Positions 1 to 10,192 of a stretch of 64,000 nucleotides of DNA are shown in pieces. The position numbers and the translations under genes were made by a program. This stretch comes from Oxyruncus cristatus. Its lineage: Eukaryota > Chordata > Aves > Passeriformes > Cotingidae. How positions within the stretch are numbered: the first letter of the stretch is position 1; each line of letters begins with the position of its first letter. The DNA lies in contig VXAY01002204.1 in assembly GCA_013399855.1 (NCBI GenBank), positions 558,001 through 622,000 on the forward strand. Reading direction: 5' to 3'. The notes below the pieces were generated by a model. The model saw nothing but the letters and a program-made list of their open reading frames with translations, made no database searches and was not told the DNA's origin.

Positions 1-1714
1 TTCAAATAGTTTTATTATTCTTACTACTTATGCAAGTATTTCTTTTCATTTTTACTATGAATTTTCACAATTTAAGAAAACTTAAAAAAATCTTGTTTTC
101 TTGAGGCCAGTCAACTTTCAGGGCTTGTTTCAGAACTATTGCATCACCACCAAATCTATATTTGTATCTAGAGTTTTCTTCACTAAATCAGTTGTGGAGG
201 TGGAACTACACAACTAAATCTGGCTCTGCAGTTTATCTCAGAAACCTCCCCATGATCTCAGTAGCTACTTAACACCTTAATCTGCTATTTTTTCAGGTTT
301 AGATGTGCAAAATCCCCAGGTGTCTGAACGGTTTACTTTATACGTGCACACAAGCTCCCTTGACCACTTTAGACAAAAAAAACTTTGTAAACCCTGTCCA
401 AATCCTATAGATATTTTTCTCTGCCATCATTTTAACTCTGTCTAAATGTCTGTAACCCTTGTCCAACCCTTGCAGGTAAAAGACAATGCAAACAAAGATA
501 CAAGAGAGATGGAGATAAGGCAAGTCTGTTTTTTTAATAAAAATTGCATACATTAAGTTAAAGCATATATGAAGCTAAACGGGGATGAATAGGTAGGTAC
601 CAACATCAGTGGATTTTATAGGGAAGAGAGAGATTAAATGGAACAAATAAGATAGATTGCTAAAATCTAGTTAAACATCTTTATTCAGAAAGGCCAGGTT
701 GTTAGCAAGAGGGAATGGAAGGGCTGTGGGAGCACACGGGGAAAGTCAGGAGGGAGGTTTAGCTATTAAGCTTTCATGTTGGGCCCAACCAGCTCTTGGC
801 AAGTATGAGGCTAAAAGGCCATAAGATACAAAATCTTTTTATTTGTGAGTCAGTTTCCTTGCACTTGCCATGGAGACTTGCAATCTTCTTTGGAAGAAGC
901 TGATCCCAAAAGATATTCCCAGTGTAGATAGTTTCCCTGGCGTATCTATGAATGTTCTTATCAATGTGGCCTCCAACTCTTCTAGATTCTTTCCGCTTGC
1001 TCTTCCCATCACATTTAGCTATTTATTAATCTCCGAATTCTAAAGGAATGCACAAATGGTTCTGGAGAATATAGAACATAATTTACAACCTTCCTTACCA
1101 ATATGAAAATCTGTATGATTTTCCCTTTGCAAGCAGGACTTCAAGCTACATGCAGTTGACAGTACCTAAAGGTAAACATACATCTGGTACTCACCACAGG
1201 CTACTGGGAATTTCTTATTGCTTTCTGTTCTCAGTGTTTCCCAGAACAATGCCTTGTGAGTGTCATGCTACACTGGAGTTGGTGGAAGCAGAGACCAGCT
1301 GTGGACTCAGAGCCCTTCTGCAAGATGCAATAGGAGAATTTCAAGACAAAACAATATTTTGTTCAGGAGTAAGAGAAAGAGGTGTTCATAGGTGAACATG
1401 GATGAGACCTGCAGTGAGCAAGCAGTAATGAGCATCCTGCATGCCTAAGGCTTCCCAGCCGTCCATGACAAGCCAAACATATACTGTGCATGACTATCTG
1501 GCCTGGGAATATTGTTCTCCAAATACAAGGAAAAGGGTGAAAAGAGAGACTTGATTAAATGAGCTTTAAATGATCAATTTATGAAACTCACAATTAAGAC
1601 ATTTTCAAGTCCTCATATATCCCATTTTTAACTTTCCTCAGGTAATCTGTCTAATATACAACATAAAAGACAAATGCTAGGTGTGTTACTCTCTCTGCTT
1701 TTTTTTCTATGAAG
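1..1714. other. AT-rich non-coding stretch
   Basis: No recognisable gene or repeat. Short open frames occur on both strands, but none has family motifs, splice context or unusual composition. It precedes the first CR1 copy. Confidence 0.6.
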
Positions 1715-2382
1715 GAATCATAGAATCATAGAATCAGAAGGATTGGAAAGGACCTCTGAGATCATCAAGTCCAACCCTTGATCCAACACCACCGCAGTTA
1801 CTAGACTATGGAACTAAGTGCTACGTCCAACCTCATCTTAAAAACCTCCAGGGATGGAGAATCCAGCACTTCCCTGGGCAGCCCATTCCAATGGTTGATT
1901 ACTCTCTCTGTAAAGAATTTCTTTCTAATGTCTGACCTAAACCTCCCCTGGCACAGCTTAAGGCCATGCCCTCTTGTCTTACTGCTGGTTCCTGGGAGAA
2001 GAGACCAACCCCCACCTGGCTACAACCTCCTTTCAGATAGTTGTAGAGAGCGATGAGGTCTCCCCTGAGCCTTCTCTTCTCCAGGCTAAACAACCCCAGC
2101 TCCCTCAGCCTCTCCTCACAGAACTTGTGCTCAAGTCCCTTCACCAGCCTGGTTGCTCTTCTCTGGACCTGCTCCAGCACCTCAATATCCTTCCTGAACC
2201 GAGGGGCCCAGAACTGGACACAACACTCCAGGTGTGGCTTCACCAGTGCTGAGTACAGGGGCAGAATCACTTCCCTGTTCCTGCTGACCACACTGTTCCT
2301 GATCCAGGCCAGGATGCCATTGGCCTTCTTGGCCAACTGAGCACACTTCCTGTCAATCCAAACTCCCAGACCCAAACTCCAT
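1715..2382 (-). mobile_element. CR1 LINE fragment, 3' part of ORF2 plus 3' tail
   Basis: This is a 5'-truncated CR1 retrotransposon lying on the minus strand. Its 3' end, at low coordinates, carries three ATTCTATG-type 8-mers (seen as repeated CATAGAAT on the plus strand). Upstream, the minus strand encodes the C-terminal part of the ORF2 reverse transcriptase over about 1899-2375. Landmarks are [49 protein letters not shown] and [18 protein letters not shown], all typical of CR1 downstream of the polymerase domain. The frame stays open for about 158 codons but lacks the endonuclease and the polymerase catalytic part, so it cannot act alone. Its 3' tail resembles that of the copy near 27.9 kb, suggesting one subfamily. 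The breakpoint near 2382 is the usual premature end of reverse transcription. Confidence 0.95.
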
Positions 2383-3591
2383 AGACCCTTCTAATTCACT
2401 TAACCCTCCAAGCAAGCAACACCTTTTATTTACCACTGAGAGGGTCCTCATCTCTTCAAGGGGTTAGGCCTATTAATCTACAGGCTTTGCAAAAGAATTA
2501 ACTGTATCCAGTGCACCAACAATAACACCAATGCAAGGCACCATGTTGGTTTCTGCCATCAGTACAAGAGCATGAGAATTTCCTCTCTCTTCCTTCTTTA
2601 ACTTCTTAGTAAACTTAATAGCCCCTTGAGCCACAGCCTAGGAAGGAGAAACAGAGGTTGGTAGTATGGATGTGCATCACATGCACCCTTACATGACAAG
2701 CAGAAATACACCACCATGAAGAAGGCAGCTGACAAACCACACCAACTTTGTCATAAGTGGTGTGAACCATGACAATCAAATCATTAACCCTGACTACCCT
2801 TAAAATAGAATTTTCTCACAACTTAGGCTCTGGTTCTGCTGCTCTACACTAATACACATCTTAATATGTCCCATTTCTTGCACTTTGGGTATTTAAGGCA
2901 TCACATTACATGCATGAAAAAATCTGCAGAGGTGCACAATATTTAAATGTCAGGAGTATTAGCTTATTGCTCTTAGAAAACTTTGGTCTCCTCAAAGAGC
3001 AAAGCAAGGGGAACAGAAACAAAAACAACGGCAGAGAAAATGAATTCAAGAAAATAATTGTTTGCTAATTCCCTATAAACCAAAGTATTTGCAGTGGTTT
3101 TCTTCAGGAGTAATAAGGAGGCTCATTTGTTTTATTATTACCCAAAACAAATATTTTTTTCCAATTTTTCCCTTTGTCTACAGAATCAGTTATTCACACA
3201 GAGCTAAGTACATTATGTAGTTGTCAACTATGCATAAATAGCCATGTCAGACACTGCCATTAAGTCCCTCACTGCAGTGCAAGCAGAATGCTTGCAAGAG
3301 GCAGTGCACATAGCAATGGCACAGTAACTGAGCCACACAGAACCTGTTCCTGTACCACTGTATCAGACACTGGTTAAATATACTTTTATATCAAAGCGAT
3401 GTGGTATCAATAACAACAGTAAGTGTGACACAATTCAGGAATCCCTATATAACGCTTTATAGAACAACAAATTTTAAAGTCTTCTTCCTGGGCTTTTCTC
3501 TTTCTTCCCACTTGCAGCTTTGGGAAACAGCTCATACAATGACAAATTTAGAGGAAATGCAGTGATCATAGAATAATATGTCAGAATAATA
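2383..3591. other. Non-coding stretch between two LINE insertions
   Basis: No gene, RNA or repeat family was recognised. The 3' flank (3592-3604) is one copy of the target-site duplication of the next insertion. Confidence 0.55.
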
Positions 3592-3604
3592 ATTTTTCCA
3601 CCCA
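3592..3604. repeat. Target-site duplication, copy 1
   Basis: ATTTTTCCACCCA here is repeated exactly at 4214-4226, on either side of the LINE insertion. A perfect 13-bp direct repeat immediately flanking a retrotransposon is the signature of target-primed reverse transcription. The lack of mismatches argues for a fairly recent insertion. Confidence 0.9.
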
Positions 3605-3615
3605 TCATGGCTAAG

Positions 3616-3629
3616 CTTCGCGAACGAAG
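3616..3629 (-). other. 3'-terminal stem-loop of the RTE-like LINE
   Basis: On the element's sense strand the sequence is CTTCG-TTCG-CGAAG: a perfect 5-bp stem closing a TTCG (UUCG in RNA) tetraloop, 11 bases from the 3' end of the element. Many LINEs use a 3' structure for recognition by their own reverse transcriptase, so this is a candidate recognition hairpin. That role is inferred. Confidence 0.6.
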
Positions 3630-3643
3630 ATTTGGGAAGAGCT

Positions 3644-4195
3644 CTACCCACGTTTGTTGCAAGCGCGTTGGTGGCTAAAAAGGCCAATACGAGATAGGCA
3701 AGTCCGGTTGCAAAAGGCACAGCAGAAAGACTCCTTAGATGGTATGTTCTGCAAGGCACGATTCTTTCTGCGTTGTCTTTTCTCCTCAAGGGTGATCCTG
3801 CGTGCTTTCTCAAAAGCATCAGCAGCGTTGTAGATGGTGTGTCTCCAGGACTGCCGATTGGAGGCCAGAGTAGACCAGTTATGGTGGTCGATATGGCCAA
3901 GGCTGAGATGTTGTTTCAGGGAGTCCTTGTATCTTTTCTTCGGGGCTCCTCTCTTGTGGCAGCCGGAGGCAAGTTCACCATAAAGCAGGATCTTAGGGAG
4001 GCGGTGGTCCTTCATCCTGGAGACGTGCCCTGCCCAACGCAGCTGTGTTCTCAGTAACATGGCCTCAATGCTTGTGACTGCTGCTTGTTCGAGAACAGAA
4101 GTATTGGTCACATAATCTGACCAGTGGATGTTAAGGATTGCACGGAGGCAGCGTTGATGGAAGCGTTCTAGGAGACGCAGGTGGTGGCGGTAGAA
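3644..4195 (-). pseudogene. C-terminal fragment of LINE polyprotein (after RT domain)
   Basis: An uninterrupted frame of about 183 codons ending in TAG at 3644-3646. The N-terminal part reads LLERFHQRCLRAILNIHWSD, then LRWAGHVSRMKDHRLPK, then YGELASG and RYKDSLKQHLSLG. These match the segment that follows the polymerase domain in many RTE/Jockey-type elements. A basic stretch (EEKRQRRKNRA) leads into a terminal zinc finger of pattern C-x2-C-x12-H-x3-C (CAFC...SHQRAC), presumably for nucleic-acid binding. There is no native start: the endonuclease and reverse transcriptase were lost by 5' truncation, so this is a dead fragment despite having no stops or frameshifts. The intact frame implies youth rather than function. 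A GTG near 4111 opens the longest conventional ORF, but it is not a genuine start. Confidence 0.8.
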
Positions 4196-4214
4196 CGCAG
4201 GTGGTGGCGGTAGA
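4176..4214. repeat. 20-bp tandem duplication at LINE 5' junction
   Basis: CGCAGGTGGTGGCGGTAGAA (4176-4195) is followed directly by a second copy (4196-4214, 19 of 20 bases). It sits at the truncated 5' end of the element, where reverse transcription stopped and joined to the target, suggesting slippage or template switching during integration. Confidence 0.8.
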
Positions 4215-4226
4215 TTTTTCCACCCA
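4214..4226. repeat. Target-site duplication, copy 2
   Basis: Exact second copy of ATTTTTCCACCCA (compare 3592-3604), adjoining the 5' end of the LINE insertion. The A at 4214 may be shared with the junction duplication. Confidence 0.9.
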
Positions 4227-7200
4227 AATCAACTAATATTGACATTTTTATTTACTGTGAATATAAAATCAGCTCTAATATTGTGCCACTTGGAGCACTA
4301 TGTAGTGCAGATATTGTATTAATTAATCTTCTGTCTTCAAAGAGATTTTTTTGAAATTTATTGATAATTTCACAGTAATACCAAAACAGTATGGCAATTG
4401 GATGTAAACATTGCACAGCCTGCCTGGAATTACAGATGAAAATGACAATTAGGTTGTGTTAAATATTGTTGCATGTGTATGTGCACGATAGTCAGATTTT
4501 TTAACTTAAGGTTGAGTATTATGATGCTGGGTATGGAAGTATTTTTTGGTTCTTGGGCTTCTGATAAGACGCTAATATTTCATGAGTCCCTTACAATACC
4601 AATTTTTATATTTTCCTATTAGATATTCATTATATAGCTTTCTAACAAGGAATGCATTTATTCATTCAGTTTTGGTTTAAACACATTGCAGCAGGGAAAA
4701 TTTCATTTTCACTGTAGTAAAATAAAATTTCCTACCTAATACATAATTTTTATATATACTGTGCAACTTCATATTGACATACAGTTAACTTTCTTTACAG
4801 TAGTGTTAATAACCATCAGTAAAATTATATTTTGAAGTTTTGCTTGCAACCTTTAGAGTCTCCACCCCAGATTGAATCCTTTATCAAGATGTTATCAAGT
4901 TCAGAGCTGTTATCATTAATTTTAGTTTAAAAATCAGTGAATTAGCCTATCCAGTTGTGTTCTATTTTACAATGTTCTTTTTGGCTATGTATAAAAGAAG
5001 CTAAAGATTGAGATGTTAAAGCACTGCCAGAGTTAGCTAGGTTGATTTCTTCAGAAATATGTGTGTCTCTCTGTTGGCCCAGCTAGCAAGCTGTCTTTGT
5101 CATTTAATGCATATGTTGAGAGGAGTCAAAAGCGTTTTAAAAAGTCTTAAAAGATTGAAGAACTATTTTTGAACATGTGTAATCTCCAAGCAATTCTCTC
5201 TAAATAGAAGTGTTTTTTCACAAGAAATATCTGCTGTAAAGTCTTCTGACACAGCAGAAGCAGATTAACTAGCTGTTTAAATTCTGGACTGTACTTAATG
5301 AAAAACACTCAAGTCACAATATTCAGCTAAGCCAAATGCCTAAATCCAGAAATATACATCCTCGTTTTGAAGCATAAATTTTATGTATGCAGTAGATGTG
5401 ATCTTGGGCAACAGTATGGTTTCAGACTCATTTAAATATGATAAAATCAACTTTGCCCTATGGAAGATCAATAAAGTAATTCTGAATAAGAGTTCTAGGT
5501 GACATCTACGAGGTTGAAAGCATCAAAAGGCTACATGCCAGTGAAAGTGTCACATTCTTACCTAAAGCAGTGTAAAATAACTGAACATTTTTAGCAAAAA
5601 GCACCATGTTATTTCCTTCAATATAATTTCAGTACTAAAATTTAACACAAATAACCTTCTCTCACCAGTCAGCATTTGATGCTACATTGAAATTATTAAC
5701 CTTAATTCGTAATTTTATACTTTTGTCATGTGTCTGAAAATTATATATTATGATTTCACAGTACAAGAAAACACACAGAATGCCGAGATAATCCTTTCAA
5801 TTAGAATAAATGTAGTAAAATGGGGATGAGTAACACATATTGGAATGTGTAATTGCTGTTATTTATATATGTATCCATTGTCCTAACTGTCGAACTGTTT
5901 TCTCTAGATCAGTGTGCTGTATTACTGCATTGTGAGAATGATTCAGAATTTTGCTAAAACACCTTTATTTTTACATGGCTATTCTTCAGAGCTATTCTTT
6001 GAAGAAAAAAGATGTGTAGAATTTTATTTCAATTTTTACATTATCACACCTCTAAGATCTGCATTTGGATACAGTTATGCTGTTTCATAGCAGTTCCAAT
6101 ACAGGAATATCTTTTTTTTCTATGCAAATAGGGATGGCCTCCAAAGGCTCAACTGCTGACAACATATCACTTTTCTATTTTTTTCACTTTAGTAAAGAAA
6201 TATGCATCATGCCAATACCCAAGGAAATGTAAAATAATTTTCCACATGGTTTTAACTATAAATTGTTCTTAAAATACAATAATATATTTTCTTCAATGTG
6301 ATCCATTTAAATGGATTCTATTTAGAATGTCTTATTAATTTTTTATTCTGGTTATGGTCTCACTGGTCTTGTTTTAAGAACTTTTCTCCAAAATAATAAA
6401 AGCCCCAGCCTGTTCTTAATTTGCTGCTTGGATTTTTTTCTCTTGTACCTCACACAAGACAAAGCCTCAAGCTTCCATTAAATGTTGATTTAACAGGGAA
6501 ATGAATAGTGGATTTTATCTCCCTCTTTAGAAATTCAGTGATAAATTTATGGTGTAATGTCAAGCTGTTCTGAAATGCAACCACGGTGCACAAAGACAAA
6601 AAATCTGCCTGCTCAGGAAAAATTATTAACAGACCATGACAGAACAGCATATAATAAAAAAATACAAAAAAAAAAAAATATTAAAAATACAATCTGGATC
6701 TAATTTCACATCTTCTCATCACAAATCAATTTTAAACATATTGTATAGGTTCTGGTAAATAACTATGAAAAACCCCAAACTTTCTAATTCTTAACTCTTA
6801 ACAGACAGGAACTAAAGCAAAAACTTCATGTCTAGTATGCCATATACAATGTATACATAATATAAGGATAAAACCACATCTTGTCTATGTATATCTTGTA
6901 AGCATGCATAGTTTTTGTTTATATATATAATTAATTTAATTTAGTATTTCAGATTAACACTGTGCTCTTGACATGATCTATCATAAGTTTATGTCTGATA
7001 AGAGTTCAACATAATGTAGATAGCTGAGAATTCGTCAGTCTGTATTGAAATAAAATCCTCTAAAAAGTTATCCAATTATTTGACAATATTAAATTTTGAT
7101 TGATTAAAATACTTATTAAAATACGGCACAATAGAAACCAGTTTTTCTAAAATTATTTCACTGAAATTTGGAAAGCACAAGAACATTTAACATGGTATAT
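4227..7200. other. AT-rich non-coding stretch
   Basis: No gene or repeat family recognised. It contains simple A/T-rich runs, including an A-rich run near 6667-6679. Confidence 0.6.
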
Positions 7201-8185
7201 TCATAGAAACACATAATACCAGATTGGAAGAGACCTCAAGGATCTGATCCTATTTTTTCTGTCAAAAACATGGTCTAGGCAAGATGGCCCAGCACCATGA
7301 CCAGCTGAATCTTAAAAGTGTCCCATATTGGATAATCCACCACTTCCCTGGTGAGGTTATCCCCATTTCTGATTGTGAAAATTTTCCTCTTTTGTCCAAT
7401 CGAAACTCCCCAGGAGTAACTTGCACCCATTACCCCTCATCTTTTCCATGGGACTCCCTGTAAAAAGGGAGTCTTCATCATCCTAGACACAGCAACACAC
7501 TGTTCACTCATATTCACCTTGTTGTCCACCAGAACATCCGTGTCCCTTTCCACATAGATGCTCTCCAGCCGAGTAGATCCCAGTCGGTGCTGTGGTCTTG
7601 GATTATGTTTTTCCAGGTGCAAGACCTTGTATTTGTCCTTGTTGGGCTTCCTAAGGTTCTCACTAGACCACTCTTCCAGCCTATGCAGGTCATCCTGCAG
7701 AATTGCTCTCCCTTCCAAAGTGTCCACTTCCCAACTCAGTTTAGTATCATCAACAAACTTTGTGAGGGTAACACTTGATCCCATCATCCAGATCACTTGT
7801 CAAGACATTAAAAAGCAATAGGCTTAATATCAATCCCTGGGGGGATCCCACTTGTGCTAGGCTTGAAAAGGAGCTATTTACTAACCCCCTCTGGGTGCCA
7901 CCTGCCAGCTGTCTCTGCACCCACTACACAGGCCACTTGTCTAGACCATAATCCATCAGCTCCTCTAGGAGGAGACTATGGAAAACCATAGTGAAAGCCT
8001 TGAAGAAATCCAGGTAGACAGTGTCCACCACCGGACCCACATCAACTGAACAGGCTACTTTGTCATAGAAGGTGATGAGGTTTGTCAAGCACGATTTTCC
8101 CTTGGAGAATCTGTGCTGGTTTTTTCACAATCATGTGCTTCATCTGAGTTGTGATAGCCCCCAGAAGGGCTCATTAGATAACATC
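7201..8185 (-). mobile_element. CR1 LINE, internally deleted, with RT palm region
   Basis: A nearly 1-kb older CR1 copy on the minus strand. The 3' tail is at about 7201-7470. From about 7470 upwards the minus strand encodes degraded reverse transcriptase. The frame 7437-7796 contains FVDDTKLSWEVDTLEGRAIL, the CR1 version of the catalytic YxDD box, followed by VLVDNKVNMSEQC. Above it, in broken frames, are remnants of the GSPQG...LFNV and QHGFxKGKSCLTNL polymerase blocks. Compared with other CR1 copies, the segment between the 'MSQQC' region and the tail is missing, so this copy carries an internal deletion of several hundred bases as well as a 5' truncation. Stops and frameshifts outside the 119-codon frame make it inactive. 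Confidence 0.9.
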
Positions 8186-8244
8186 CCAAGTACTGAAGTT
8201 TAAGTTAATTGTTTACGTAGCTAGCTAGATAATGAAAAATAACC

Positions 8245-8277
8245 AATTAACTCCAACATTTTCTGTTGGAGTTAATT
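8245..8277. repeat. Perfect 13-bp hairpin, 7-base loop
   Basis: AATTAACTCCAAC (8245-8257) and its exact reverse complement GTTGGAGTTAATT (8265-8277) are separated by 7 bases. The stem has no mismatches. No transposon ends, terminator context or promoter was recognised nearby. It lies about 60 bases beyond the 5' breakpoint of the CR1 copy. Confidence 0.8.
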
Positions 8278-10170
8278 TTCAGTCACAGAAAGACTGCTTC
8301 AGGCTCTTGCTTTCCAAGTCGCTCGTTTTCTTTCTTTTGAACCTGAATCCTGGTAAGATTAGACTATTAACTAGAACATAAAAAGAGTCTTATTAAAGAA
8401 TTAACATTTGTTAAACCTTTTGAATATACTACTCTTCACATTTTGGGTTTATTTTGGGCTTATTTGAGAAAGAAGGAAAAACAAAACCCAAAAGATCCAA
8501 AGTCAGAGGCAAAAGCTGCTAGGAAAGCAGTAGGAAAGCACACTACAAATTCTTGGACTGCGGAGTCCATCAAAATGATATGAACAAGACTGAATTTTCA
8601 AAGTGGGACTGTGGATGGGCACAGTGTTCACCTTCTGCAGCCGGGTTCCCATGTTGATATTGTAGCCGAATTCTTCTTATGTTCATTTAGATACATAGTC
8701 TGAGTCATCTCATGGCACGCTACAATTCTGGGAGAGGTCTGACATCGAAGCATTTAAATAATAACAGCAACAAAAGCAGTTTCATTGTTAAATTCAATAG
8801 AATTATTACAGTCAAAACTGTGTAACTTTTGTATAATACAAAACTTCACTTACTGATGTGAATGCTATAAAACCAAAGGTCTTTTGCCAGTAAAATAAAA
8901 GCATGGTTACCAACATGCCATTTTCATTGATAATTAACAAAAGTGGGGTTTAAGGGATTTTGTTACAGCCATGCTCATTATCTTTGCCTTTAGACATTTT
9001 GACAATTCTAGTCTTGCTAAAACTGGCCTGCATGGATATTTGTAGCAGAAAACAGAATGCTAACATTTACATGACCTAGGCAGAAAGGTCTTTCCAAAAA
9101 ATGTCAGTGTCCAGAGTCAATGGTGAACAAAAGGCTAAACGGGGTATTCTCTGAATGTTGTGTGGAAATTAGAGAATTCTGCAGGCCAGAATTGAGCTGG
9201 GACTGTCATAAGTATGTGTTGAAAAGAAATAAAATGCTTCCATCTTTCTGGATCTATATCAACAGCCTCTGCAATATCTGCCAGAAGTAGCACAAAGGCC
9301 TTTTAACACCAACTAAGGAATAATACGAAGAAATTGTAGCCTAAAGAATGGTATGAAGCTCCCAGCTTGGAGCCTTCCCTTAGAACATTCTCCATGGCTT
9401 ATAGGACATATGCTTGCTTCTCTGTCCTAGGTTGTGATTCACAGCAGATAATTTTATCCGTAAAGAATATTTGCTCATATTATGTATGAGCAATATAGTG
9501 CAAGAAGTTACTTGTTCTGTCATTTCCAAACTCCAGGATTCTTGGATGGCTTTAATCCATGCTACAGCAGAGAGGAGAAGATACATCTCTGTTGTGCCTT
9601 TATTTTATCTATTTTAGATGCTTCTTCTAGAATAAAAAGAAAGCAGCCTCAGAACCTCAGGTAGTAAAGACTTCTATGAAAGTCCAGGGAAAAAGTCTAG
9701 GAAGACCAAAAAGCCAGAGACCTCTTGGTCTGCTGTTCATTGCACAATTTCCCCATTCCAGTCTACAGGGCAAATAATATGGGATTCACCCTGTCCTATT
9801 CAGGTTGCAAATGGAAGAGAAAAAAGTCAGTGGTTGCCTTTGCACAGTCTACTGACATACTTTTCTTTTCTGCTATTGAGTTAAATATGTAATGTATATG
9901 TTCAAAACTGTCAACATCTATGGTAAAGTTGGTTTCCTTTTTTTTTTTTAATGTGTGTGTGTCTTCTAGTATTTATTCATAATTCTTATGAGTGCCTTCT
10001 TCATTATTTGTCAATCAACCTGACAATCAGTTAATGTAACTATTGTTCTTCCTTGCTCCCAGGATTACAGAATTAATGTATTCACCGAAGAAAGAGAAAA
10101 AAATTGAAATTCATTTTAGTTGACTACTTTATGAACAAAATAAAGAAAGGAAAGAAATGTATCCAACATA

Positions 10171-10192
10171 ATTTATTTATTTATTTATTTAT
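10171..10192. repeat. (TTTA)n microsatellite
   Basis: About five uninterrupted TTTA units. Simple repeat with no other context. Confidence 0.9.

Larger units (their letters stand above)
3605..4213 (-). mobile_element. Non-CR1 LINE insertion, RTE-like, 5'-truncated
   Basis: A 609-bp retrotransposon insertion on the minus strand, bounded by the 13-bp duplication. It is richer in GC and CpG than its surroundings. It encodes only the C-terminal region of a non-LTR retrotransposon polyprotein, read from about 4195 down to a stop at 3644-3646. Only 39 bases follow the stop, without a poly-A tail, and they include a small hairpin (3616-3629). The short 3' UTR and lack of poly-A differ from L1 and suit the RTE clade; CR1 is excluded because neither the 8-mer tail nor the CR1 C-terminal motifs are present. 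The 5' end carries a 20-bp tandem duplication (4176-4214). AviRTE is the best-fitting bird family that I know of, but the RTE assignment and the exact family both need a repeat-library match. A related clade such as RTEX is the alternative. Confidence 0.85.

Noticed and set aside
1899..2375. 158-codon frame that might be taken for a host reverse-transcriptase-like gene
   Set aside because: It is the C-terminal part of CR1 ORF2 inside a 5'-truncated LINE copy, with the CR1 tail directly beside it.
3773..4057. 94-codon plus-strand frame
   Set aside because: Antisense shadow of the genuine LINE reading frame on the minus strand.
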